64,000 bases of DNA from Sclerodactyla briareus (GCA_026419785.1 JAODTK010004999.1:992001-1056000); one strand, 5' to 3'; numbered from the stretch's first letter, positions 46,471-57,699 are shown. Numbers and translations are program-made. Notes: generated from the letters alone by a model not told the origin.

Positions 46471-49015
46471 CTAAGCCAATGAACAACAAGAACAGTTGCA
46501 TTAGGTATGTTTTGAAGTAGTATATTTTTAATGCACTATTGAAAACAATAAAATTGCACTTTTATTGGTATGTAGTCTCTTGTTGAATTTATACTCAGCC
46601 ACCCCTTACAGCTATCCTATACTCATTACAAAATGTGCAAAGCATTTTGCAAGGGATTTTTTTGATAAAAACAACTGCCACCCACGTCTTTGAAAATATT
46701 ACTTTCGCATAAGGAATATGAAATCATACTGCATCTAATAGAGTCGTCCTCTATAGTACAGTTTCATATTTGTCCCTAACTTTGCTGGGGGGGTGTTGCT
46801 ATACTTCTGCAGCAATTATGTGTGGACATGGCCATCATATGTAATGGTGAAACCTGTGGATTTAATGTCGTCAAAGTTTACCCAACTGGGAAATTATCCT
46901 TTAGTTAAGGGTATCATTTGTCAGTATACAAAACCCAAAATCCATACTAGTAAAACATACACAAGAACATGTTTTGTATCTGATACCTTCAATCCCTATA
47001 CAGTCCCATCAAAAAGCTCATAGACACGTAAAATGGGATGGCACAGACAAACAACACGACAGGGTGACTAGAGGGTCATGGGCTCATCACTTATCATTTC
47101 TCGGCCAAACAAATTTCAAGCTAGCTAGTCACAATTTTACTTCAGCTAAATTCAAATTTGAATTTACCACCTCAATTCTCACTTTTTTCAGATGATGTTC
47201 AAAACATCACAACAGAGGGGCATGACCATTTTATTTGGATTTTCTCTCGGTGTTATATGTTTTATGTATTGGTTAGGCTGACTCGCTCTGTTATGTATGT
47301 ATTTTAGGCTGACTCTCTCTCAGTGTCAGACCTTCTCTAAATATTCACAAAGATCAAAAACTGGGAAACTTTAGTTAATCTGAGACCAAAAATGTCAAAT
47401 GGGGGAAACACATTTCCTTGCCCTTACCCGTTTGGGAGATGTCTACGTACCTGTGTCACTAGCATATCATATATTGTCCTTTAATTGACATTTAGGGTCT
47501 CTATAACAGTTTGCCCTTCTCCCTTATATTGAACACACCCATATTCAATTTATGAATGACTAAAACATTGGGCACCATGACAAACAATCACTGGTAAGTT
47601 ATTGTCTAATGTCTAATGAAGTGGTTATGTATGGCAACAGTAATGTCTATCAATATTCCACACTTCAGTCAGAAAATTAGGATTGGTTTTGTATGTTTTC
47701 CCAACTACTGTGCAAAAGTTTTTCGCCTGGACCATTTGGGTTGAATTCATATCCTTTGCAAAAATAGAACATCAAAAATCATGAAAATTATAAAATATCA
47801 CGAAATCATAAATAATTTTGTAGAAAACCCAATAATTTTGTAGAAAATATATAATCAGCCGGCTGAGAAAGATTTGTGTGAAAACTGTCTTGGGGACAGA
47901 ATTTATCTCATAACCACAATATAATGAAACTCTGAAAAAGTAATTTAGAGCATTGGCATTTTCTTTGCAAATAACCAGTTGGAAAAGTGAAGTGAAAAAT
48001 GGAGTAACAAAGAATTCTTCTAGAAATACATGGACATGTTTCCAGGCCAAGTTTGGAGGCAGTCGTGCCAGAAAACATAAAAATATCAGCAAGAATCCAA
48101 ACTAGGTTTAAGAATGTAATCCACAAATTGGTCTCCTAAACTGTACCATGCACGATGAGTCTTGGAGCATAACACATTATTGTGAGGTCATGAAAAGTCA
48201 TCAAGCATGGTCAAAGGACAAAATTATCACACCTGGAACACATTAGGTTTACAATCCCAAGATTTAAAATTTTTATTGGCAAACTCTGACAGGGCAAATT
48301 ATTATTGTGGAAAGGTCTTTCTCATCTTTTAAATACCATTTGTATGCCTATTCTATCACGCGAGCAGTAGCGAAATCCTTGATGTAGTAGTAGTATATAA
48401 CACTGAAGATGACAGTTTGAGTCGCCAGCAGTATGAATTTATTTGTACCTCAATGAACAACCTTAGATGTAGGACAGTTACAGAGAAGAAAGTTACCAAA
48501 ATTTTATACAACCCCCCCCCCCAATCCCCAAATACAAGTCCACACCTGGGATAAAACTGCCTGCTCCCTGAATTATCACGGCAATTACACATGGACAACG
48601 GAAAGCTGTAGAGAGCATTCTCTACATTTGAGGATATACTTAGGTAAATGAATGGAACATGAGATAAATACCAGTTATGTACTGGCATTTAATGGCAAGA
48701 AAAGGTTTCGAGAGGTTATGGGGAAATAAAATCCAACTAAAAAATACCTTAACTGGCAAGATATAATGACAGGTTAGACACCCTTTGAACAGACATCAAA
48801 ATAAGCGGACCTGATGAATTGTGGTGATGGAAAGTTCTACAAAATCTCTGTATGTAATCTCCAAGTCTATGAACAGAAATTGTTAACATTTTACTAACAA
48901 TGGATCATAATCAGAGGTTCAACAAGGTCATAATAATATCTAGGTCTTATATATCGAACGTGATAAAAGCGCTTCACAGATCTACCCCTGATCATTAGTT
49001 CCTTGTCCACACCTG
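46470..49015. other. AT-rich DNA, no gene recognised
   Basis: Contains a poly-C patch at 48512-48521. Overlapping frames on the minus strand at 47.77-48.13 kb and 48.36-48.69 kb are Phe/Leu-rich, as expected from AT-rich DNA, and lack splice or motif support. Confidence 0.4.
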
Positions 49016-49017
49016 AC

Positions 49018-49140
49018 TATATATATATAGTACGCATCTCTTCCTCGTTCACTCCCAGCTCACCATTCCAGTGCGCCACTTCGTGTTCCGGGACATCCCA
49101 ATAAGCTAGTTCGGAGATAGCTTCTACGCATGCGTCATTG
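49018..49140 (+). promoter_or_regulatory. Candidate promoter (TATA-like, NRF1-like palindrome)
   Basis: TATATATATATA (49018-49029) precedes a CT-rich, CpG-containing stretch. ACGCATGCGT at 49126-49135 is an NRF1-like palindrome. This lies 140-370 bp upstream of the candidate start codons. Alternating TA is common in this DNA, so the TATA call alone is weak. Confidence 0.25.
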
Positions 49141-49279
49141 TTTTCTCCCACTGGCTTTCGGGACAATTCCTTACTGCGAGGTTAGCTGGCCACAGTAATT
49201 CAATGGAGCGGCAGTGATCTGTGAGAAGCTTCGTTTCGTTTCTCGCTGTTTGTTCACAAGAATTTCAAGTTAGCTTCAC

Positions 49280-49529
49280 ATGGCGAGAACACGTTGTATA
49301 TTAATTTCCGTGATTACAATGTGCCAATTTAGTAATAAATTCCAAGAAATTCACATGCTTTTCACTCGCAGTGCACGCGCGGTATGTCCTGACTTAATGG
49401 CTTCCCAGCCGTATCCCGCAGTATTAATGGATAGTTTCCTCAACTGTTTAGTGCATAGCGAGTCACTACTCGACGCTGATTCGGCCGCAGGTCGCAGTGA
49501 TTGGTCGGCCTTCGATCAGTCCTTTGTAG
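49280..49529 (+). CDS. Candidate first coding exon
   Basis: The frame is open from ATG 49280, with a second ATG at 49397 (MASQPYPAVLMDSFLNCLVH, then SESLLDADSAAGRSDWSAF). It ends at a donor, TTTGTAG|GTATTTT (exon end 49529, phase 1). The segment after the second ATG has balanced composition and more CpG than its surroundings, so the inner start may be the real one. No downstream partner exon on this strand was identified confidently, and the protein family is not recognised. Confidence 0.3.
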
Positions 49530-49619
49530 GTATTTTAAAAATTGTGTTTAGTTTGGAGCGGCCTGATGTTTCTGGCATATTGATAGTGTATGGTAATTCT
49601 GAATATTTCTCGTGATCAT

Positions 49620-50060
49620 ATGTCTAATTCAGGCGGTTCTAACAGAGTCATCGCAACTTCTTTCACTGTTTAAGCAACGAGAATGAGAGGTCCCACAGAA
49701 AGCGTAATTAGCGGAGTCTCCCTGTTGACGAAGGTTTCCCGGCCGGGATAAATTGCACAATGCCCTGGTGACTATCTCCTGAACTAGCTTATAGGGTGCA
49801 GGCACATACGACGCACGCCTACTAATCACAAATCACAGTCACCTCACAAGGTCCCATTTTCACACTTGGGTAATGGCGCAGTATGAAGGGCATGCCATTG
49901 TCTAAGGGCAATACAGAACTGCAGCCCACAGGCTTTTTGTGAGATTCAAAGTCATTGATCTTCGGCTCACAAGTCGGAGCTCGCGACTGAGTTAATCCAC
50001 CCTTCATCAATGTGCTAGTTAGAAAGTGTGGGGTAATGTTAATACATAATGTTACACATG
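49620..50060. other. No feature recognised
   Basis: Unique-looking sequence between the candidate exon and the minisatellite; it would be intronic if the exon is real. Confidence 0.35.
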
Positions 50061-50063
50061 GGT

Positions 50064-50515
50064 TTACACACAACAGAGGAAGTCAGTCCAATAGGATAAA
50101 ACCCACACACATAGGGCGGGTAAGTCATTGGTAAGTACATCTCTCCAATAGGATACAAACCACACCCACAGGGAGGGTAAGGCATCTCCAATAGTAAGGT
50201 CATTACAATGATACAAACCACACCCACAGGGAGGGTAAGTCTTCCAATAGCATAAACACCCACACCTACAGGAGAGGGGAGAGGTTAATAAGTCAATCCA
50301 AGAGGATTACACACCACACCACAGGGAAAAGGTAGTCGATCCAATAGGATTAACCCCACCACCCATAGGGAGGAGTAAATAAGTCACTCCAATAGGATAC
50401 AAAACCACACACCCAGGGGGTAAGTCTATTCCATAGTATATAGCCACACCCACAGGGAGGTAAGTCATTCCAATAGGATAATAAACCCAAAACACAGGGA
50501 GGGTAAGTCAATCCA
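50064..50515 (+). repeat. 42-bp minisatellite, block A
   Basis: About eleven diverged copies of a 42-bp unit built from GGTAAGTCATTCCAATAG, a short variable part and ACCCACACCCACAGGGAG. Copies carry indels. The block stops abruptly after GTAAGTCAATCCA at 50515. Confidence 0.92.
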
Positions 50516-51278
50516 CTTAAGGAAAAACTGCAAATGGGAGACTTTACTGGTGGAAAATAAAAGTCAAGAACTCTGAATTAAGGTAAATAACGGACAAGGC
50601 GCAGACGCGTGCGTTATTAAGCTAAATTCAGAGTTTGAGACTGTTATGAACCAGAAAAAGTCAACCTGCTGTAGTCTATTCCTAATTCTACAACCCGAAA
50701 ATCAAGAAATATCCAACACGATTAGAGATATTATATATCTCTAGATCTATATCTTGTTATCTCTAAACAGTAAAAAAACAGCTAGGGTAAAACGTTAGTT
50801 GCGTTCAATCGACCAAGGTAATTGCATTGAGTTACCATGCACCGAAGATTGGCAGTTGCGTGCTGTGCGTACTTCGCGGAGACCCAACACAAACCACGCG
50901 TGCCAACCAGAGGGTTCTGCGCTTTGTGAACATTATGGCGTTCTCCAAGCAACCGAGCGACGCGTAGTTTTCGCTTGTTTGTATTCCGTGGAGGCAGTAC
51001 GCCCTGAATTTTGTGGTTTTTTGGGGGAGCGCGTTACTGAAAGCCGGGTATACGGCGCGTTGTAACATTAAACTTCCAAAGGCTCACGCATCCTTACATT
51101 CGCGTTCAAAGAGTCCTGCGTTGACACTTAAAACTCAGCAAATCGAGCAAGTATTCGATTGTTGTGCCACTCTGGCCAGCTGCCTGTTATTGCAAAAATA
51201 AATAGTCCGATTAAGGGCTTGGGATTCGCCAATCAGAATCCTGTAATTTGCCCAAATAACGGATGCTTGGGGTGCTAG
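50516..51278. mobile_element. 763-bp insertion splitting the minisatellite
   Basis: The minisatellite breaks off after ..GTAAGTCAATCCA (50515) and resumes in exact phase with ATAGGA.. at 51279, so the intervening 763 bp is an insertion. Inside, AACTCTGAATT (50569) and AATTCAGAGTT (about 50625-50635) form a long hairpin that also pairs AATAACG with CGTTATT. AAATAACGGA recurs at about 51255. The middle is relatively GC-rich. Overlapping 78-88 codon frames exist on both strands without motifs. Terminal inverted repeats and target duplications are not clear, so the mobile-element class is unknown. Confidence 0.5.
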
Positions 51279-52022
51279 ATAGGAATAGTAATAACCCACA
51301 CCCATAGGGAGATTAAGTCGATCCAATAGGATACAACCACACCCAACAGGGAGGGTAAGTCATTCCAATAGTATATAACCCACCCCATAGGGAGGGTAAG
51401 TCAACCAATAGGACACAAACCACACCCAAGTGAGGGTAAGTCATTCCAATAGTATATAACCGACACCCACAGGGAGAGTAAGTCATTATAATAGGAGTAT
51501 TAACGCAAACCCACAGGGAGGGTAAGTCAATCCAATAGAATACAAACCACACCCACAGGGAGGTAAGTCATTCCAATAGTATATAGCCCACACCCATAGG
51601 GAGGGTAAGTCAATCCAATAGGATACGAACCACACCCACAGGGAGGGTAAGTCATTCCAATAGTATATAACCCACACCCACAGGGAGGGTAAGTCATTCC
51701 AATAGTATATAACCCACACCCACAGGGAGGGTAAGTCATTCCAATAGTATATAACCCACACCCACAGGGAGGGTAAGTCATTCCAATAGTATATAACCCA
51801 CACCCACAGGGAGGGTAAGTCATTCCAATAGTATATAACCCACACCCACAGGGAAAGTAAGTCATTAGATAAGATATAACCCACACCCATAGGGAGGGTA
51901 AGTCATTCCAATAGTATATAACCCACACCCATAGGGAGGGTAAGTCATTCCAATAGTATATAACCCACACTCATAGGGAGGTTAAGTCATTCCCATAGGA
52001 TATAACCCCACACACACAGGGG
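51279..52022 (+). repeat. 42-bp minisatellite, block B
   Basis: About seventeen copies of the 42-bp unit. Those between about 51650 and 51850 are nearly identical, pointing to recent expansion. Two variants alternate, GTATATAACCCACACCC and GGATACAAACCACACCC. Because 42 is a multiple of three, the complement gives open 14-residue peptide repeats (LPSLWVWVIYYWND and, in another frame, MTYPPCGCGLYTIG). These are a by-product of the period, not evidence of a protein. Confidence 0.97.
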
Positions 52023-52194
52023 GAAGGATCGAAGGGATAATCGTGATTCTCTTTATCGGGGGAGCCAACTAATTTCTCTGACCCGGGGAATCAGAATATT
52101 CATGTCTATGTGACATGCTCACAACTAAACACACGATTACCAAAGCAACAGCAGAACCAGAAGTGAAGGACCAAGACCTTCACCCATCGCAACT

Positions 52195-52310
52195 GCAAGT
52201 ACAGCCGCCTAGGGAAAGCCTCCAGAGACTGCTGGGATTCAAACCCGAAACGTTTGCTTGCGAAGCGTCCACTATTACTACTCTGCCATTCTATGCTCAT
52301 GATAAATAGG
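52195..52310 (-). ncRNA. tRNA-derived SINE
   Basis: On the minus strand an exact A box, TGGCAGAGTAG (TRGYNNARNNG), is followed about 40 bases later by GGGTTTGAATCCC, a B box with one mismatch (GGTTTGAATCC for GGTTCGAATCC). Then comes a non-tRNA body (CTTTCCCTAGG and so on). This is the layout of a pol III-type SINE head. The tRNA-like stems are imperfect, so a functional tRNA is unlikely. It abuts the right end of the minisatellite. Confidence 0.5.
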
Positions 52311-52319
52311 GTAATATTA

Positions 52320-54165
52320 GGATGCAACTCACACCCACAGAAAGGGTCTAGTAGTATTACTGAAATAAATGTCATGTGTATATGCTACAGTGCACACTGA
52401 CAGGGAGAGCGAGTCATTTCAATGTCTGTAATACTGGTAATGAATGTTTGGGTAGAGAGTAGTTCATTAGTCAATTGAAATTAATCAGCATTATTGAGGA
52501 GGCTCAGACGGGTTAATCGAACAAGTTTAACTTTGAACAAAATTAACACATCATGCTACTGCTCGAAATGGAAAAATGTGTTATAATGAACACCAACAAC
52601 CAAAGTTTAAAGACTTCTTGATGTTATAGTGAGTTTTGTATAGTGAAACTTGTCCGATGATATAGGTTGTACAGATGCCCTATAAAAACATGTATGATTT
52701 ACTAGAAAAACTCACAAAATTTGTAAGGGTAACACCTGATGTCATGGTCTCCACATGAACATTCTAACACAGGAAAAGAACTTCACCGGAAAAACCCCCA
52801 GTTTGCATCACTATGTTGCTGGGACGCTTGCAATAAAAAAAATTATGATCATGTTAATTGCACTCTTCACTCATGTGATTGTGACAAAAAACTGTCAATT
52901 AGATGACAGGAATAATCAGAGGATATTTTATTTTTGAGCATATCAATTATTCTTACTATCCCCTGCATAGTCCACTTGGAAGGTTGACAGCGAGGACAAA
53001 TAATCTCATTCCCCTTATGCTCAAATACTAGTATTCACCACTTCAACTTGGAAATACTGTTAATATTTCAACTGCCACCACTAATAATAATCTCAGTATT
53101 TCACTCACTATTCCGAAAATTCTAGTATTTGTACTGCAGCTGCTTATGCTAGTATCCTAGTTTTATAACTTTTAATTAAATGTAATTATGTATTCAGCTG
53201 CCATCAATGTGCAATCACTCATACATTCACAGGTCTGCAACAAGATTGTCACAGTATCCACTTTGATACTATTAGTGATATAGTATTATATCAACTTGAT
53301 ATTTATTATTATTATCCCAAACTTTGTCCAGCTAGTCTTTCACACCAGATGCTTCCAGGGCTGCCTATTTTAGATACAAGCCACTTTGGAGATCTTCGTT
53401 CTCTGTACCAAGCTTGTCAAAAATAGATGCAGTTCAGCTCTTTCCTATATGACCTAAGACATCCAATTTCATCTACCCCTGCAGAGAGAGCCGTTTTCCT
53501 CCCAATGCCATCCAAACACAGTATTGGCTGGTTTCCACTTTTATGCATGCTTTCTCAGAATTTTCAATTGTAACCCTCTGCCTACCTCATTACAAATGGT
53601 TAAAAAGATTATTTGGCGATCTCTGCAACTGTGGAAGTCCTAATACGGAGTGCGACAATATCCACAAACTATTAATTTGCGCACCCAACTGCAATGTCAC
53701 CATAGTCGCCTATCAACATTGACACAATGGGTTTGTTGGTTTTAAACTTGTCAGTTACCTAACAATTGAAGGGTGACCCAGCCTCTAGTTATGCTCCTTC
53801 AGGTTATCTTGCAGAGATGTTCTATCAAACATGAGCATGGTAGGTGACATTAGCCCGAGTACCTCAATACGTATCAGCAAATTTTTCACCACAACTGTCT
53901 AGGCTAAATCTCTACAGTGGCAATAACTTACTAATAGTATTCCGACAGTGACTGATAGTACTCTAATCCATCCTACTACAGCTATGAGACTCACCCCACC
54001 TCATTCTATGGTTCACTTTTTCTCTCTTTGGAGTGTGTTACACTCCATGGGTGTGGGTACTGAAGGTACCCCAATGTTGTGAACTCCTGTGCCTTGAATA
54101 GTCTCAGGTGACCCTATCACCAGAGACCCCCTAAACCCCGGGAGGGGGGGTGGGAGGGATTGAGC
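52320..54165. other. No gene recognised
   Basis: The start (52320-52430) contains two decayed units resembling the 42-bp minisatellite (CTCACACCCACAGAAAGGGT, CACACTGACAGGGAGAG). The rest is AT-rich with no persuasive frame. Confidence 0.4.
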
Positions 54166-54174
54166 GTCCTTACC

Positions 54175-54560
54175 TTGTGTGGTGTACCAAATGCCCCGAA
54201 GGAGTTAGCAAGACCAGGGTCTGGGTGGAGAATTTCAAAGAAATGCTGCCTGTCCTGCTGGCAAGAGCCTGTCTTTAGAAAACTTGTGGCTCTTCTTTAC
54301 AACACCTGTGTGCGTAGCTCCATGTATCATGTGAGTGTTGGGCACCTAAGATGGAAGACATTAGAAAAAGGGGAGAAATGAGCATTCCATGCTGAGATGG
54401 TCACGTTACTCTGAAACCAGAGGATGAAAGTGGACTTGACAGCTCTAGAGATTTTAATATTCCCACCCTGGAGTTTAGCCTATGAGTGGGAAGACTCACC
54501 TGGTATGGACAGATTCAACATCACAAAGTGTTGGCTGTCTTGAATAGAGGGCGCTATCAA
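54175..54560 (+). pseudogene. LINE reverse transcriptase C-terminal fragment
   Basis: One frame gives LYNTCVRSSMYHVSVGHLRW; with small shifts the order is a KFKELLPVL-like part, YNTCVRSSMYHGSETW-like, EMSMLRW-like, and VGRLTWYGQIQHHK (about 54490-54530). These match the C-terminal blocks of many non-LTR RTs (VRSVMLYGSETW ... GRLRWFGHV). Stops and shifts show it is dead. The LINE-like 3-prime tail at 55125-55187 in the same orientation probably belongs to it. Confidence 0.65.
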
Positions 54561-54569
54561 CATCCAGCC

Positions 54570-55120
54570 CAGGAACAAGATTTTCAGGTCCTGTGAACTA
54601 ACAAATCTTTGTCTACTGTTTACTTCTGTTAACCTGACTGTCTATTATGATAAATACTGGCCTGTATCATACTGGCCCTGAATAGATTAATAGCTGGCTT
54701 TTGCCAGGTCTCATCATTTATCCACTGCACAGAGGTCCTAAATGTATAGGTGTCATCAGCCACTGGTAGCTAACATATTATGATTACAGCACATTTTTTA
54801 ATGCCCTACACCTCCACACTCCCATGGGAATATGCTCGTAAGTCACCTGGTCACATTCAACTGACTGCCTGGCCTCTGAGGGGGCAACAAGGCCTGGTCC
54901 TGAACCAAATCCCTCTAACTCCTGATGTAACCACAGAGCAGTGTGGTAACAAGGCCCTCCTCCCATTAGCCGCCCCAACCCATGCTGACAGAACCCTGTC
55001 TGCCCAAGGAGGACCCAAAAATGAAGCTGATGTTGAATATTCAGATAACGCAATCCTAGTGAATAATTTTCATGAATTTCTTCGAGTCCTCTCAGTTAAT
55101 TAAGGGTTCATCAATGTACA
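54570..55120. other. Probable LINE 3-prime region or unrelated frame
   Basis: A 107-codon plus-strand frame (54780-55103) ends in VNNFHEFLRVLSVN, with an equally long minus-strand frame opposite. There are no splice or family signals to decide between them. It lies between an RT fragment and a LINE-like tail, so retroelement 3-prime sequence is the simplest reading. Confidence 0.3.
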
Positions 55121-55124
55121 AGAA

Positions 55125-55187
55125 TTGTATGGCGCCTCGTATCTTTTAGAAAAGGCGCTATACAAATGTCATTTATTATTATTTATG
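55125..55187 (+). repeat. Retroelement 3-prime tail
   Basis: GGCGCCTCGTATC...AAAGGCGCTATACAAATG followed by TTTATTATTATT is the stem-plus-(ATT)n tail type common to LINE and SINE 3-prime ends. A similar tail occurs at 59720-59791. Confidence 0.5.
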
Positions 55188-55314
55188 GCCCACCTTTGAC
55201 AATGACTCACCATCCATGACTGACTCGGGGGTGTAAGAGGGTTTCTTTTCATCGGGTATTCAGGATGAATATCTGAAAATTACACCTATCTAATATTAAC
55301 CGATCCTCCTGCCC

Positions 55315-56459
55315 GATCCTCATTAAAGATGGCGCTATGACAGGAACCCCTCAGTAGTGACACTGTAGCAAGGATCATGTGTCTATCTCCACTGTACTGG
55401 CCTTTGATGGAGTCCTACAATGGAGCACATCCACGTGAAAAAAGTGGGCGGAGGGGGGGGGGGGGGCAGAATGAGGGCTCTGAACCAGAAAATACTATGA
55501 CCTACGTCTGTGCTCCTTGATACAGATGGCACTGTGACAGTGGTAACACTGTCCCTGTTGGTAGGAGATGCTATAACGAGGATCATGTGTGTACTTGCAC
55601 TCTACTAGCCTCTGTTGGAGTCATAGCCTGAGATGTTCACTGGGGTCACCAGCTTGCTCTTCATTGTAGATATTGCTATGACAACAGGAATAACCCAGTC
55701 ATAAACACTCACTGCCTCTAGTAAATACACTGAGGCGAAGATCATGTGTCAACTTCAACCATACTGGCCTCTGATGGAGTCGTAGCCTGGGAACCATTGT
55801 TGTTGGCCCGTCATGTCCACTGGAGTCGCCTACCTGATTCTCTAATAGATGGCGCTATGACAGGAGTCTCCTCGGTCATAACACTGTCCTCTTAAGTAGA
55901 GGACACTGTAGCGAAGATCATGTGACAACTTCAACCATACTGGCCTCTGATGGAGTCGTAGCCTGGGAACCATTGTTGTCGGCCCGTCATGTCCACTGGA
56001 GTCGCCTACCTGATTCTCTAATAGATGGCGCTATGACAGGAGTCTCCTCGGTCATAACACTGTCCTCTCAGTAGCGGACACTGTAGCGAAGATCATGTGT
56101 CAACTTCAACCATACTGGCCTCTGATGGAGTCGTAGCCTGGGAACCATTGTTGTCGGCCCGTCATGTCCACTGGAGTCGCCTGCCTGATTCTCTAATAGA
56201 TGGCGCTATGACAGAGTCTCCTCGGTCATAACACTGTCCTCTCAGTAGCGGACACTGTAGCAAAGATCATGTGACAATTTATATTCAACCATACTGGCCT
56301 CTGATGGAGTCATAGCCTGGGAACCATTGTTATCGGCCCGTCATGTCCACTGGAGTCGCCTACCTGATTCTCTAATAGATGGCGCTATGACAGGAGTCTC
56401 CTCGGTCATAGCACTGTCCAGTCAGTAGAGGACACTGTAGCGAAGATCATGTGTCAACT
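55315..56459 (-). repeat. ~175-bp tandem array derived from an exon tail
   Basis: The marker GCGAAGATCATGTG recurs at 55735, 55911, 56086, 56260 and 56440, with spacings 176, 175, 174 and 180 bp. More diverged units extend left to about 55315. The unit contains ATGGAGTCGTAGCCTGGGA, GTCATGTCCACTGGAGTCGC, GATGGCGCTATGACAGGAGT and CATAACACTGTCCTC. Its start aligns with the coding end and stop region of the candidate exon at 56460-56647, so the array looks like a multiplied exon tail plus 3-prime UTR. Confidence 0.9.
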
Positions 56460-56647
56460 TCAACCATACTGGCCTCTGATGGGGTCGCCGCCTGGGATCC
56501 ATGTTGGTGCCCCCGTCTGTTCCACTGTGTCGCCTTCCCACTCATCCCTGAGAGCGTCCGTAGGGTGATACCCTTTTGGCGAGTCTGTTCGAGAAGGAGA
56601 TGGCGCATCCTTGTACAATGTCCCAACGTGCATCCATAGTTCTTGTC
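56460..56647 (-). CDS. Candidate terminal exon of a minus-strand gene
   Basis: A strong acceptor on the minus strand (TCTATTGTCTCTTTTGCAG) precedes a phase-1 frame open for 61 codons to a TGA at 56460-56462. The peptide includes QELWMHVGTLYKDAPSPSRT, then GYHPTDALRDEWEGDTVEQT, and ends PGGDPIRGQYG. It is acidic and polar, like a cytoplasmic tail or linker; no family is recognised. The last ~45 coding bases share sequence with the unit of the downstream tandem array. Phase fits the candidate exons at 62028-62120 and 63734-63805. A plus-strand 62-codon frame overlaps but lacks signals. Confidence 0.4.
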
Positions 56648-56855
56648 CTGCAAAAGAGACAATAGAGGCGAGTCAGACATGACCATGCTACTTTGGGTCT
56701 GTAATAATTATCAAAAGCAATGGAATGAAGCCTGTTCCCCCTAACAAAGTTGAGTCAAAACCACTGAAGCACAATAGGAGGACAATGCAAAAGGGTAATG
56801 GGGTGGGGCATCCCATGGTTGACTGGGCATTTCTTGGCACTTCCTTGGCAGTTAG

Positions 56856-57053
56856 GTTCCGATCATTTTGTCAGTGTTGTTGCTAGTCCTATGTGGCTGT
56901 GCTGTGGTTGTAGCTGGGTGCATTGCCTTCTATGCCCTATACAGAGGGGGAGGGGGGTCCAAAGCATCCACCACCACCCATAGAACTGTACCTATGCAAC
57001 CCAGTACCCACAGAACAGCACCTAAAAATAAACAAACAAAGAAGAAGGGATGA
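56856..57053 (+). CDS. Alternative candidate: membrane-anchor exon
   Basis: Following CTTGGCAGTTAG, a plus-strand frame reads VPIILSVLLLVLCGCAVVVA, then GCIAFYALYRGGG and a Thr/Lys-rich tail to TGA at 57051-57053. This has the form of a type I transmembrane anchor with a basic inner tail. However, the opposite strand at the same place also has a superb acceptor (CTTTGTTTGTTTATTTTTAG) and a hydrophobic frame (AVLWVLGCIGTVLWVVVDAL). Only one of the two, or neither, can be right. Confidence 0.2.
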   Translation, partial: VPIILSVLLLVLCGCAVVVAGCIAFYALYRGGGGSKASTTTHRTVPMQPSTHRTAPKNKQTKKKG

Positions 57054-57366
57054 TCCGAAGCATTTTTTCCAAGATTGTAGGTTGGGATGTGGTACAGGTT
57101 AATTGTAGGCACCTCCGGTGGTCAGAGAAACATATCACGGTGCCTATGTAGCACTTTCCCACATCAGACATAACCCTGTGATCATTCATTGACTTGTCAC
57201 ACTACGCACCCCCTGCTAGTTCACACCCTGTGCACCATATCGGTGTGCCACTTCATGATGTCCCCTGATGAAGAAAAATCCAAGGAGCTGCCTCTATAGT
57301 CCACATCTCATTCACATCCATCTAACATCTTTTTTCACACAAGTGGGTAACCCTTGACCTCTCCAG

Positions 57367-57696
57367 GAAACATGCCTTGTCCAACAGTACTGCGAAACGT
57401 TCTCCGGATTCTCATTTCTGTTAAAGATTCATTCAGTCTTTAAAATATTTGAGAAAATAAGCATCAATGATATGGAAAATGAATTGCCATTGTCAATACA
57501 TCATTACAATACAAGAGAAAGTACAGCACTCAAATCATTTCTATTCCGGAGAGAGAATGGTGATCAGTCCACAAAATTTAATGAAAAAAAAGCGGCCGGC
57601 TGTTACAATACATTTGATTTCGCCACAGGGAACTACTCCACGAAATTACAAATTTTGACCCATTACTATCGTTTCAAAGATTTTTTTTCCAATTGA
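57367..57696 (+). pseudogene. Non-LTR retrotransposon ORF2 C-terminus
   Basis: A frame of about 109 codons reads FSFLLKIHSVFKIFEKISIN, DMENELPLSIHHYNTRES, FLFRRENGDQSTKFNEKKAA and GCYNTFDFATG before TGA. The order of +F.KI..+...LP..+H.YNTR and the later K.A.CYN segment matches the C-terminal tail common to RT proteins of Jockey/CR1-type elements (HnYNTR ... G...WN.LP). Just upstream, CCTGATGAAGAAAAATCC and ACTGCGAAACGTTCT resemble text typical of retroelement 3-prime regions. ATTAATAAAATAG at 57713-57725 is a possible polyadenylation signal. Confidence 0.5.
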
Positions 57697-57699
57697 TTG

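Noticed and set aside
51486..51970. Two long minus-strand reading frames (134 and 147 codons) of a 14-residue repeat
   Set aside because: They are produced by a 42-bp minisatellite whose period is a multiple of three; both frames are open for the same trivial reason.
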